Positions 24,031 to 34,176 of a stretch of DNA of 64,000 nucleotides are shown piece by piece (the first letter of the stretch is position 1; each line of letters starts with the position of its first letter). The translations under genes and the position numbers were made by a program. The stretch lies in NCBI GenBank assembly GCA_017311315.1, contig CM029610.1:6436387-6500386 (forward strand), given 5' to 3'. Origin of the DNA: Dendrocalamus latiflorus. Taxonomy: Eukaryota > Streptophyta > Magnoliopsida > Poales > Poaceae. The notes under the pieces were generated by a model. That model was not told the DNA's origin and did no database searches. It saw nothing but the letters and a program-made list of their open reading frames with translations.

Positions 24031-25066
24031 TGATGAGGCAACGGGGTCCCGATCTTCCGATAGGATGATAACTTCGATTTGGAGGAGAACGACTTTGACG
24101 ATGCGGCTACTAACCGGTCACGACCAGAACGCCAAGCAATCGCTAAACCACACTCCAAGTGTTATCAACCGTGCCAAGAACACGGTTGACCTGACCACGA
24201 AGGTCTATCCCTGCATGCAACCGAAGAACACGCAAGAACAAGATAACAAGCAATCTCAAATTGCAAATATTTATGAAGCACTGAAAAGTTGGGATCCCGA
24301 AGGTGTCTTGACAGGTGGTCGTCCGACACAACTGAAGAACAAAAGTTTGCACAAGGGCTAAACCTAAACTCAACGAAATCCAAGGAAACTAGAGGGGATG
24401 CAGCCTCCTTAAATAGGGGAGTGGAAGCCACACAAAACTAAGAAATAAAGGGGTGGTACAATTTTACTGTTCACGTGAACAGTAGCACGCCCATGAATAG
24501 TGGGGTTAGCACCTTCCTCTTAGGCCCATGCATTACAAGGCCCAATTTGGCCCAAAATAGGTGGTGTAGCAACTTCTTTTGATGACTGCGGGCCGTACAG
24601 AAAGAATTTGCAGGCATGGCTGGATCCATTGGAAAGAGGACGTGAAAAGCTTTCCATCAAGTACTCATGGACCTCGAACGGACTCCGTATGTGAAAGTTA
24701 TGCTCGTTTGAAGTTGGACCTGTCAAGCTGAATCCGAACTGATCTGGAGGCCGAATTGGATTCCAAAACGTGTCCCACTTGAACTCTCGCTTGAATTGAT
24801 CCAAAAGTGACGTGGTGACCTTGAGCAAGAGTTTGGAAAGGCATTGACTTGGTCTTGATATATTATTTGGCTTCCCTTTAGGTGGACCCCAGCCACGAGT
24901 GCGTAGCGTTAATGCAATCCTCCTTATATAGCTAGACAAATATACATTTTCATCTTTAGATAGCATCATATTCTTATTTAAAATAAATTGAAACCGAAGA
25001 AACGAATTCACCTTTTGTTTATTCTTGGGAACTTTGGTCGTATGTATATGTGGCGTGGTCACATCA
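24031..25066 (-). repeat. 3' LTR of the gag-only retrotransposon
   Basis: A 1036-bp LTR. The gag ORF runs into it and stops at 24520. Confidence 0.93.
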
Positions 25067-26895
25067 TCCTCCCCTTCTTGACAGAAAACCGTCCTCGGTT
25101 TTAATAAATGTGTGGTCTCACGTATTGCATGATCTTGATCATAAATCTCAGTACATGACAAAGAACGCAACAAATTTGTATTATGTAATATCATAAGTTC
25201 TTTATCAAACAAAGTAAAACCTCTTAGAAACGATTGTACCTGGTTGGTAGTGTTATCATTGGATGGTGTATGTGCTTCATTTTGCTCCCATTCTTTAGAA
25301 ACGGTTGTATTGGACTGTGACTTGATATTGATGATCTCAATGAGAGGCAAATTCTTTTTCGGCGCAAATAGAGAATCGGTTGTGGTGTATGGAAGCAACC
25401 CACAACACTCCCCTTCTTGAAAGGTTTCCTGTAGCTCACAAATAGCAGTAGATAAACTAGAAATGATAATGTTAGTGCCATTAGTTTCCTCTACATGATA
25501 GTGTTCCTCCTCCAAAGTTGAACCTTTCAGTTCTGAATTTATCCAAATTCGATGAACCATGTAATTTCCCTTTTCATCATACTCCCCTATTAGGAAATAT
25601 TTATAACGAAACAAAGAAAGTGAATTGGGAATCTCAAATAACTTCTTCTCTAAACAACACAGTTCACAAGGATGATCAATCTCAATATAACCTAAATTGT
25701 TCGAAGAAGGAATTTCATTCGGCTCATCTCTAGCATGTATCAATTGCACATAGGTAGAATCAAATGCATTTATTTCAGCACATAGATTTGGAATTAAAAC
25801 AGAAGAATCAGGTTTAACTTTTGGTTGTGCCAAAGATTTATGCAAGGAATTGACACACAACTCATTCTCAATACTTAAATCAATGCAGTCGGAATTTTGT
25901 ACTTGAAACATGCGCATATCAAAATTGTTTTCCACTAATTTTTGCTCTAAAGTAGCGTTAACAGTGGACAATTGTAGTTCTTCACAGGCATACTCACCTT
26001 GAGTGATGATAGCACTATTATCTTTATCTTTTTGGCTCTCCTCACATGATGTAGGGGCATCCATCACCTCATCTTCCTTCTCAAGTAATGGAGTTGGTAG
26101 CTCAAGTAACTCATTCTTCTCTTCAGCATGGTTTTCAACTTGCTGCAAGTTGTTAGTTACAGAAAAAGGCACAACCACAGGTTTGCTCTCATGTGTCCTA
26201 TTATCAAGTATTCTCAATTCTTTCTCAATCTGACTTTCAACCTTACAAGCAAGTATAAATAAATCATAGAGAGAATTATATTCTTTGTGGACGAGAATGT
26301 TCTTAATTTCTTGATTAAGCCCACCTAAGAATCTATTCTCTATAGCTTCTACATGTTCCTCTAAATCACAACGCAACAAAAGAGCTTTCAATTCTTCATA
26401 GTATTCACTTACAGTTTTCCTACCTTGTTCTAAACGTTGCAATCTTTTTAACAAGTCACGTGAATAATATGAAGGAACAAATGTAGATCTCATGATTCGT
26501 TTCAAAGCATTCCAAGTTTTAGGAACATGTGGTAGTCTACATTGTTTCCTCCACCAAAATAATGCGAAATCAGTGAATTCACTAGTAGCAGCCCTAACTC
26601 TTTTATCATCAGGAAAATCATAGCACAGAAAATTTTGCTCTAATTGTATTTCCCATTCAAGATAAGCTTCAGGGTCATATCTACCAGCAAATGGAGGAAT
26701 TGTAAACTTGGCATCATCATCACATACCTCTCTTGTTAACCTACCTGTACCTTGTCGATTATGTCGAAGTCGACAACGGTCGCGATCATTGGAGCCCTCA
26801 ATTCTGTTGTTGATGGTGGTGAGGGTCTTATTAATACGATCCAACAAGTTGTTGGTCTCACAAAAATTGCTACAATGTGATCTTGAACCTGTCAT
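24520..26895 (-). CDS. Retrotransposon Gag protein with long unknown C-terminal extension
   Basis: The frame is open from 26967; I prefer the ATG at 26893-26895 (MTGSRSHC) because the codons before it look like leader. From that start it is 791 residues. Residues about 60-240 match the plant Ty3/gypsy Gag region: FAGRYDPEAYLEWEIQLEQ, FALFWWRKQ, TWNALKRIMRSTFVPSYY, RDLLKRLQRLEQG and VSEYYEELKALLLRCDLEE. The C-terminal two thirds is acidic and unrecognised, with no CCHC knuckle or protease motif visible. The last 180 or so codons are encoded by the 3' LTR itself. No stop or frameshift interrupts the ORF, unusual for a non-autonomous element and consistent with its youth. It may supply capsid protein in cis. 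Confidence 0.85.
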   Translation of the reverse strand: MTGSRSHCSNFCETNNLLDRINKTLTTINNRIEGSNDRDRCRLRHNRQGTGRLTREVCDDDAKFTIPPFAGRYDPEAYLEWEIQLEQNFLCYDFPDDKRVRAATSEFTDFALFWWRKQCRLPHVPKTWNALKRIMRSTFVPSYYSRDLLKRLQRLEQGRKTVSEYYEELKALLLRCDLEEHVEAIENRFLGGLNQEIKNILVHKEYNSLYDLFILACKVESQIEKELRILDNRTHESKPVVVPFSVTNNLQQVENHAEEKNELLELPTPLLEKEDEVMDAPTSCEESQKDKDNSAIITQGEYACEELQLSTVNATLEQKLVENNFDMRMFQVQNSDCIDLSIENELCVNSLHKSLAQPKVKPDSSVLIPNLCAEINAFDSTYVQLIHARDEPNEIPSSNNLGYIEIDHPCELCCLEKKLFEIPNSLSLFRYKYFLIGEYDEKGNYMVHRIWINSELKGSTLEEEHYHVEETNGTNIIISSLSTAICELQETFQEGECCGLLPYTTTDSLFAPKKNLPLIEIINIKSQSNTTVSKEWEQNEAHTPSNDNTTNQVQSFLRGFTLFDKELMILHNTNLLRSLSCTEIYDQDHAIRETTHLLKPRTVFCQEGEDDVTTPHIHTTKVPKNKQKVNSFLRFQFILNKNMMLSKDENVYLSSYIRRIALTLRTRGWGPPKGKPNNISRPSQCLSKLLLKVTTSLLDQFKREFKWDTFWNPIRPPDQFGFSLTGPTSNEHNFHIRSPFEVHEYLMESFSRPLSNGSSHACKFFLYGPQSSKEVATPPILGQIGPCNAWA
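25067..25079 (-). other. Polypurine tract of the retrotransposon
   Basis: Minus strand AAGAAGGGGAGGA, directly adjacent to the 3' LTR, where plus-strand DNA synthesis is primed. Confidence 0.85.
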
Positions 26896-28014
26896 GGTTA
26901 GTAGAAAACAAGGAAATACACAAGAATTATGTAAGTCCCTATAAACTACTAGGAGGTGGAGCTTCACAAGTCACACATCTCTCAAACTCTTACCAAGCTC
27001 TTACAAGTTCTTACCAATGCAAAACAGGTGGTGTAACCGGTGGCTGGTTCGTGATAACTTGACTCAAGTGATGTGTATAGCGATTGCAAGGGTCGGTTCG
27101 ACATGATCTGCTCGGTTAGTAAAAAGGTGTAGCTTGGAAGGCTAGATATGTAGCAATGGAGAACAATCAATTAATTTCAGAAATTGCACAGAATTGAATT
27201 ATAGTTCGTACCTAGCACTTAGCCTATGTTGCTGATCAAACAAGGATAGGATAAGGCCAAAACAAGTGTGTAACAATGTATAGGAGTGATGAACACAAGA
27301 TAATTCAATAGAATGCAATCTGGAATTGAAAAGCACAAGTATTGACCCAATTCTGAGAATGGCAGATTTCTGTCCACTGGACAAGACGTCGGTATTTTGG
27401 CCGTAACTTTTTTCAGTTGCCTTTTTTTCAATGATTCTTTTTTTTTCTGTTTCCTGACGGCTTTTTCTACAACTTTTCTTTTGGTGCCATGTTCTAGAAA
27501 CCGACAGATAAAATCGTACAAAAATCGCAAGCGCAGACTGTTACAGATTCAGTCCGGAAATTTGGGTCAACTTGCACCGCAGATATCTTTTAACTGCCTT
27601 AATGGAATGAAGCGAAATTTTAGGGGCAGTCATATAAGGAAGTTATGGATCTAGTGGCGGTGGTTTCACTCAAAAACAATATCGGAAACAAAAGATACGG
27701 CGTTTTTGGTGGCGGCTGCACAAGAGGGAGTCTTCTGGCCGAAATTGGAAATTAGGGTTTGATGTGATTTTGATGGTTTTGGACGTGGAGATTTTTGTTT
27801 GGGAGTTTTATGGACCACAAATATGACCAGCAACAAGAAAATGCTAAGACGGACACAAACTCAATTTAGCAAACCAAAATTAACAGATCTAAAAGTACAA
27901 TGGGGTTTGGACAGCGGAAATAAACTCTTTTTGTGGGGCAATTTTTCTGGACTATGGGAAATAAAAATCAATCTACTAACTAGGGATACAAAGAATTCCT
28001 ACCGGTCAACTGAA
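26896..28014 (-). other. Leader between primer binding site and gag
   Basis: About 1.1 kb of untranslated leader. Small ORFs are not convincing. A packaging signal would be expected here but cannot be recognised by eye. Confidence 0.5.
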
Positions 28015-28026
28015 GCTCTGATACCA
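28015..28026 (-). other. Primer binding site (initiator-Met tRNA type)
   Basis: Minus strand TGGTATCAGAGC, two bases from the 5' LTR, complementary to the 3' end of initiator methionine tRNA as in many plant LTR elements. Confidence 0.9.
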
Positions 28027-28028
28027 CT

Positions 28029-29064
28029 TGATGAGGCAACGGGGTCCCGATCTTCCGATAGGATGATAACTTCGATTTGGAGGAGAACGACTTTGACGAT
28101 GCGGCTACTAACCGGTCACGACCAGAACGCCAAGCAATCGCTAAACCACACTCCAAGTGTTATCAACCGTGCCAAGAACACGGTTGACCTGACCACGAAG
28201 GTCTATCCCTGCATGCAACCGAAGAACACGCAAGAACAAGATAACAAGCAATCTCAAATTGCAAATATTTATGAAGCACTGAAAAGTTGGGATCCCGAAG
28301 GTGTCTTGACAGGTGGTCGTCCGACACAACTGAAGAACAAAAGTTTGCACAAGGGCTAAACCTAAACTCAACGAAATCCAAGGAAACTAGAGGGGATGCA
28401 GCCTCCTTAAATAGGGGAGTGGAAGCCACACAAAACTAAGAAATAAAGGGGTGGTACAATTTTACTGTTCACGTGAACAGTAGCACGCCCATGAATAGTG
28501 GGGTTAGCACCTTCCTCTTAGGCCCATGCATTACAAGGCCCAATTTGGCCCAAAATAGGTGGTGTAGCAACTTCTTTTGATGACTGCGGGCCGTACAGAA
28601 AGAATTTGCAGGCATGGCTGGATCCATTGGAAAGAGGACGTGAAAAGCTTTCCATCAAGTACTCATGGACCTCGAACGGACTCCGTATGTGAAAGTTATG
28701 CTCGTTTGAAGTTGGACCTGTCAAGCTGAATCCGAACTGATCTGGAGGCCGAATTGGATTCCAAAACGTGTCCCACTTGAACTCTCGCTTGAATTGATCC
28801 AAAAGTGACGTGGTGACCTTGAGCAAGAGTTTGGAAAGGCATTGACTTGGTCTTGATATATTATTTGGCTTCCCTTTAGGTGGACCCCAGCCACGAGTGC
28901 GTAGCGTTAATGCAATCCTCCTTATATAGCTAGACAAATATACATTTTCATCTTTAGATAGCATCATATTCTTATTTAAAATAAATTGAAACCGAAGAAA
29001 CGAATTCACCTTTTGTTTATTCTTGGGAACTTTGGTCGTATGTATATGTGGCGTGGTCACATCA
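28029..29064 (-). repeat. 5' LTR of the gag-only retrotransposon
   Basis: A 1036-bp LTR with the same sequence as 24031-25066. The ORF at 28518-29060 is the LTR copy of the gag C-terminal codons, not a separate gene. Confidence 0.93.
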
Positions 29065-29163
29065 GTTTTAAACTTAGAACCGTCTGTTTTATTGATATCA
29101 CAGACGGTTCTAAGTTTAAAACCGTCTATGATAAGCCTTTGCGACTGTAGTTATTAAGACAAC
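29065..29163 (+). repeat. 99-bp perfect direct repeat flanking the retroelement, right copy
   Basis: Identical to 23931-24029. It starts directly at the LTR end, with no spacer. Confidence 0.95.
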
Positions 29164-29500
29164 ACCAATAACCACAGCTGCATTCATATCCACCACCAAA
29201 CAGCTGCATTCATATACAACACCAACCAGCTGCATTCATATCAACCATCACATGTGCATCACACATATACATAAATGCCAATACTCATATACATTTTGTC
29301 ACACATTTTCACATATACATCTCAAAATCGACTACATCACACATTTTCACATATACATCTCAAAATTGACTACATCATACATTTTCACATATACATCTCA
29401 AAATTGTCACACATTTTCACATATACATCTCAAAATTGACTACATCACACATTTTCACATATAGATCTCAAAATTGTCACACATTTTCACATATACATTC
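29164..29500. repeat. CAGCTGCATTCATAT and CACATTTTCACATATACAT tandem repeats
   Basis: Three copies of an AGCTGCATTCATAT motif (29176-29240) precede about six imperfect units of CACATTTTCACATATACAT plus TCTCAAAATTGACTACAT (about 29295-29500). This lies 3' of TNP2 and likely includes its 3' UTR. Confidence 0.8.
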
Positions 29501-32500
29501 TTATTGTACTTGCTTATTTCCTTTAAAAATTAGTCCTTCATCATGATCAATACGTACGTAACTAGTTTCGTCACGTTGTTCATCGTCGACCCTTATGCCA
29601 TTTCCAAAAGGAGGTAACTCGTCAAATTGATTGTATTCCTCCTCGTCCACTACATTCTCCACTCCGACAATTCTCATTTTTCCATGAAGAACTACATGGC
29701 GTTTCTTATTTGCCGGGTCGGTTACATAGAAAACTTGAACAACTTGATTGGCAAGTACGAATGGTTCGTCTTTGTACCCGACACGTTGGAGGTCCACGGT
29801 CGTGACACCGTACTTGTCAACCTTCACCTGTGGGAGATGCACCCAACGACAGCGAAATAAGGGGATCTTGAAAACCACATAGTCGAGCTCCCAAATCTCT
29901 TCTATTAAGCCATAGTACGAGTTTCTCGACCCATCGGTACTGAATGCATCTATGCGGACTCCGCTGTTCTGGTTAGTGCTCTTGACATCCTGAGACTGCG
30001 TATAGAATGTGTACCCATTTATGTCATATCCTTGCCATGTCACAACTGTAAATGTCGGCCCTTTTGCCAACCATCTCAGCGTCTCACTCGGCGAGCTCCT
30101 AGCAATTTGCTCCTTCAACCATTGGTTGAACCAACGGTTGTGTTGCCTCATGATCCAAACATCCGGCCGCTCTGGATTCTGTTGCCGAAGCACATCCTTG
30201 TGCTGGTCCACATAAGGCGCCACTTCAGTCATGTGTTGCAACACCGTGAAATGGGCTTGAGTATACGTGTCCATATCTGGAGTGATTGCTTTCCTTCCGA
30301 TAGTTCCGAGACCCTTCAGCCTCCCTTCATGACGAGATTGAGGGACACCTATCGGTTGAATCTGAGCCATATAATCGACACAAAACTCAATCACCTCTTC
30401 GCTTGCATAACCTTCGACGATGCTGCCCTCCGGCCGAGAACGATTCCGTACGTAGGACTTGAGAATTCCCATGAACCTCTCAAATGGGTACATGCTGCGT
30501 AGGAATACGGGCCCGCACATTTTTATCTCCCACACAACGTGAACAACGAGATGGACCATGATATCGAAAAACGAAGGAGGGAAATACATTTCAAGGTGAC
30601 ATAGAGTCATCACCACCTCGTCCTGCAGAGCATCTAGTCCTTCGGGATCGATGACCTTCTGAGCAATTGTGTTAAAGAAATAACATAGCCTCATGATTGT
30701 CTCTCGGACTTTGATCGGCAAAATATTTTTAATTGCAATAGGGAGCATCTGTGTCATCAGCACATGACAATCATGAGACTTGATGCCATTTAACTTCAAA
30801 TCTTGCATCGAAACAAGTTTCTTCACGTTGCCGGAGTAACCAGACGGAACTTTCACACCATGCAAGCACTGACACAGTTCTGTTTTCTCAGCCTTGGACA
30901 GAGTGTAACACGCAGGGGGAAGGTACGTTCGTCCATTATCAGTGCTTGTCGGTGCTAACTCAGGCCTGATGTCCATGTCAGCCAAGTCAAGCCGTGCGTT
31001 GACACCGTCCTTTGTTTTATCACGGATGTTCAGTAAGAGACCAATCAAGCTGTCGCACACATTCTTTTCTACGTGCATGACGTCGATGCAGTGCCGAACA
31101 TCTAGGTACTCCCAATAAGGTAAGTCCCAAAATATTGATCTCTTCTTCCAGGTGTTCTTCTCATGAGCCCTCAATTTACGTCCCTTTCCGAGGACAACAT
31201 CTAAATCCTTAACCATATCATAAACCTCGCGTCCCCTTAAATGCCTTGGAGCTGAACCATCTTCCTTCTCTCCGTCAAATTGTTTCTTCATCTTGCGGTA
31301 TGGGTGAGCCCTTCGAAGGAACCGGCGGTGACGCATGTAGACGGTTTTGCGTGAGTGTCTCAGCCACACACTCTCGGTACCATCTAAACAGTGAGTACAA
31401 GCTTTGGCACCTTTTGTACTATGGCCCGATAGGTTACCAAGGGCAGGATAATCATTTATGGTGCAGAACAATAAGGAGCGCAGAGTGAAGTTCTCTCGTT
31501 TGTACGCATCCCATACCTGTACCCCTTCGTTCCACATTACTTTTAGATCTTCCACCAACGGTGCTAGGAACACATCGATATCATTCCCAGGTTGTTTTGG
31601 CCCTTGGATAAGTATCGACAGCAAAATATACTTTCGCTTCATACACAACCAAGGAGGAAGGTTATAGATGCAGAGAGTCACGGGCCATGTGCTATGTCGG
31701 CTGCTCATGCTACTGAAAGGATTCATTCCATCTGTACTCAGTCCAAACCTTATATTTCTTGGTTCTGCACCGAACTCTGCAAAACTCCTATCGATGTTTC
31801 TCCACTACGCGGAATTAGCAAGGTGTCTTATCATTCCATCCTTCTTGCGCTCCTCCGAGTGCCAACGCAGCAGTTTTGCCTCCTTTGGATTTGCAAAAAA
31901 CCTTTTCAAACGGGGAATTATAGGAAAATACCATGTCACCTTAGCAGGAGGTCCTTTCTTCGCCTCTGTTCCCTCGCCATCAACTGATTGATTGTTACGT
32001 TTGTATCGGGATGCGTTGCACACCGGACATACATGCATGTTTGCATACTCTTTACGGTAGAGGATACAATCGTTCGGGCATGCATGTATTCTTTCTACTT
32101 CCATTCCCAACGGACAAAGAACCTTCTTGGCTTTATACGTGGTTTTAGGCAACTCATTTCCATCCGGAAGCATGTCCGCTAAAAGACCTAGCAGCGCCGT
32201 GAAACTCTTGTCCGACCAACCGTTGCTTGCCTTCAATTTCAACAGTTCAAGCACGGCCAACAACCTCGTGTACTTGCATCCCGTGTACAAAGGTTTCTCT
32301 GAGTCCTCCATCAAGCCACGGAATTTAACATACTCTCTCTCATCATAGTTCTCTTCAACATCGCGAAGCATCTGATCCAGATTATCATCGTGCAACCTAT
32401 CCGAATCCGACCCACAATCGACATCAGCCGGCGGCATGTCATTCAGTTCACAGGCGATGTCATCCGGGGGCATATCATTCACTTCACCGGCGATGTCATC

Positions 32501-32996
32501 CGGCGGCATATGATCATTCACTTCGCCATGACTGGTCCAACACGTATAATCCTTTTTGAAACCCCTCCGAATCAAGTGCGATTCAATTTGCCCTCGGTTC
32601 TTAAACATCTTCACATTCTCGCAGTCAGTGCATGGACAGCACATATATATCGCCCCCTTATTCAACATATCCTCCTCGGCAGCTCTTATAAAAGCAGAAA
32701 CGCCATTAATGTACTCTTCACTCACACGGCTCGCGGCATACATCCAGCTTCGGTCCTACGTTACGTACATATATAACAACTTAGTATTAAAATCTAGATT
32801 AACTAATTATAACTACATATATACCGGCCACATTTATTATATTGAGACTTTATTTGCTAGATTCATATTACAAACACAACAGCTATTATATAACCAACAA
32901 TTTTGCAAATTAACCATCTTCAATAACCACTCATGGATTACTTAGAACTAAATTGTAATGCAATTAAAGAAAAAAATAAATTGCATTACTAACCAT
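29501..32996 (-). pseudogene. CACTA TNP2 transposase (tnpD-like), one in-frame TAG
   Basis: Exon 1 is the ATG at 32996-32994, followed by donor GTTAGT. Exon 2 runs 32755-29501 and begins DRSWMYAASR, the usual start of these proteins, giving 1085 codons. The transposase-associated domain is at about residues 2-80 (CPCTDCENVKMF, GFKKDYTCWTSHGE). The TNP2 (Transposase_21) core follows, with FGLSTDGMNPF near 335-345 and LSGHSTKGAKACTHC. DUF4218-like sequence spans about 670-790 (LEMYFPPSFFDIMVHL, MYPFERFMGILK). DUF4216-like sequence spans about 965-1040. One TAG at 31805-31807 (codon 318) interrupts it just before WRNIDRSFAEFG. Family members usually have Gln there, so a CAG-to-TAG change is likely. 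The rest of the frame is intact. It would cut and join the CACTA ends if suppressed or supplied in trans. Confidence 0.9.
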
Positions 32997-33177
32997 ATCT
33001 AGAACAACCAGCAAAGTATGAATCTTCAAAGCTCAATCTCTGCCTCTTCCCACCAAATTAACAAGGCCTGAAATCGCCTAGCTTCCTCCCGAGTGAAAAA
33101 GTGCGCAGCAGTGGCTAGATCTGGATCGAAATGAAGACAGATGCGGTCTGAGCAGCGCAATAAATGCCTACTGACAT
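32997..33177 (-). promoter_or_regulatory. TNP2 promoter/leader region
   Basis: This lies between the terminal hairpin array and the first ATG. It shares TGCGCTGC...CAG and TTCGATC-AGATC words with the leader of the TNPA/Ulp1 gene near 23700-23760. TATTTATG-like AT runs (GCATTTATTGC on the minus strand near 33165) may act as a weak TATA. Confidence 0.45.
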
Positions 33178-33517
33178 TATCACAGATGGTTTTTAATAAA
33201 AAACCGTCTGTGAATTATCACAGACGGTTTTTAATTATTAACCGTCTGTGATAACAAGGTTATCACAGACGGTTTTTATTTAAAAACCGTCTGTGATAAT
33301 CTGGGATTATCACAGACGGTTTTTAATACAGACCGTCTGTGATACAAACGTATCACAGACGGTTCATAGTTAATAACCGTCTGTGATAATCCATTTTCCC
33401 GCCACAAATACCACAGACGTCCTCCAAATTACAACCGTCTGTAATAGTGCTCATTAGAGACGGTTTCACAAAACCGTCTGTGATGAGGCGTCTACTATTA
33501 GGCTTTCTGTAGTAGTG
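33178..33517. repeat. CACTA terminus and subterminal repeat array (right)
   Basis: At least six hairpin units of TATCACAGACGGTTTT and its inverse, ending in the terminal CACTACTACAGAAA inverse at 33504-33517. Confidence 0.92.
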
Positions 33518-34176
33518 CTCTCACTCCGTTGAGTCGTCGACATTTTTGCAAAGAAATATGATTTGAAATATGCAGGTGCCCACTTCTCCCTCATATCCCA
33601 CATTCTTCTCAAGTATATACTAGCCTCCAATTCATACTTTTGAATTAATTCTATCCATGCCCTTTCAAACTCATCAATTGTCTGTGGCCCATTTAAGACA
33701 TTATGAAACTCCTCCTTAAACTTGTTTCTCCTTGAATATATGTTTCCCAAATTACAAACCTGACGGTGGCAACAAAACTCTTGCATGGTCTTCACAGTTC
33801 CTCCCTTCCGGAATCTGTTCTTAAACCTCCTTATGCCAAAACCATTAAACCTTGCGTACAGATTATAGAATGTATATGCATCCGTTTCTTGATTGAAAAC
33901 CTGTCCTACTTTTGGAACCATGATATTAGGGTCCGAATACGAACTAGGAAGTATTACGTTTAAAGCCTCACTGTCCGCGACAACCCTGCCCAAGCGAAAA
34001 ACAAGATCGATGAGTAATACCACATACATCCTTTGGAAAAAAACATTCAATTGTAAATACCACCTCTCAAGGGGTATTAGATCCCCAGTAATTTCATTCT
34101 GACGAACACTAGTTCCTTCTCCAACTGGTGTTTCTTCCTCCCTCAATACCTGTGGCTCTGAACATCTGTTAGACAT
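33518..34176 (-). pseudogene. FAR1-type transposase gene, 5' part, catalytic region missing
   Basis: The ORF from the ATG at 34176 contains a FAR1-type DNA-binding region (GQVFNQETDAYTFYNLYARF, GFGIRRFKNRFRKGG, TMQEFCCHRQ; about residues 88-136). It then passes directly to sequence that normally follows the catalytic domain (NKFKEEFHNVLNGPQTIDEFERAW, REKWAPAYF, MSTTQRSES). The 150-250 residues of MULE DDE domain expected between them are absent, so an internal deletion probably preceded or accompanied decay. The coding frame then continues at 18978 after the CACTA. A shortened product would keep DNA-binding, SWIM and zinc-knuckle regions and could in principle compete with an active transposase, but that is speculation. 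Confidence 0.85.

Larger units (their letters stand above)
24031..29064 (-). mobile_element. Gag-only (non-autonomous) Ty3/gypsy-like LTR retrotransposon
   Basis: Two 1036-bp LTRs (24031-25066 and 28029-29064) begin TGATGAGG and end CACATCA on the plus strand. They appear identical wherever I compared them, implying a very recent insertion. On the minus strand the primer binding site TGGTATCAGAGC (28015-28026, initiator-Met tRNA type) follows the 5' LTR after two bases. A polypurine tract AAGAAGGGGAGGA (25079-25067) precedes the 3' LTR. The 2962-bp interior has one long gag-type ORF and no protease, reverse transcriptase or integrase, so mobility must have come from another element. Confidence 0.92.
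18979..33517 (-). mobile_element. CACTA (En/Spm-type) transposon, 14.5 kb, with nested retroelement
   Basis: The ends are perfect 14-bp TIRs, CACTACTACAGAAA at 18979 and its inverse ending at 33517, with a 3-bp CTC duplication. Subterminal arrays of ATCACAGACGGTTTTT and its inverse lie at about 19000-19280 and 33178-33480. Both genes are on the minus strand: TNP2 (32996-29501) and, downstream, a TNPA-like/Ulp1 fusion (22555-19585). A third array of the same motif sits between the genes (23785-24029). Without the retroelement and one copy of its 99-bp duplication it would be about 9.4 kb. Confidence 0.95.

Noticed and set aside
29252..29500. Tandem CACATTTTCACATATACAT units as a possible CRISPR or coding repeat
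   Set aside because: Units are contiguous without unique spacers, and the 70-codon ORF is repeat-derived.
31805..31807. Programmed readthrough of the TAG in TNP2
   Set aside because: No readthrough context or conserved downstream structure was seen. A decay mutation is simpler given similar TAGs in other element genes.
18979..33517. Regularly spaced short repeats that superficially resemble a CRISPR array
   Set aside because: They are inverted-repeat subterminal motifs of a CACTA transposon in plant DNA, with variable spacing and both orientations.
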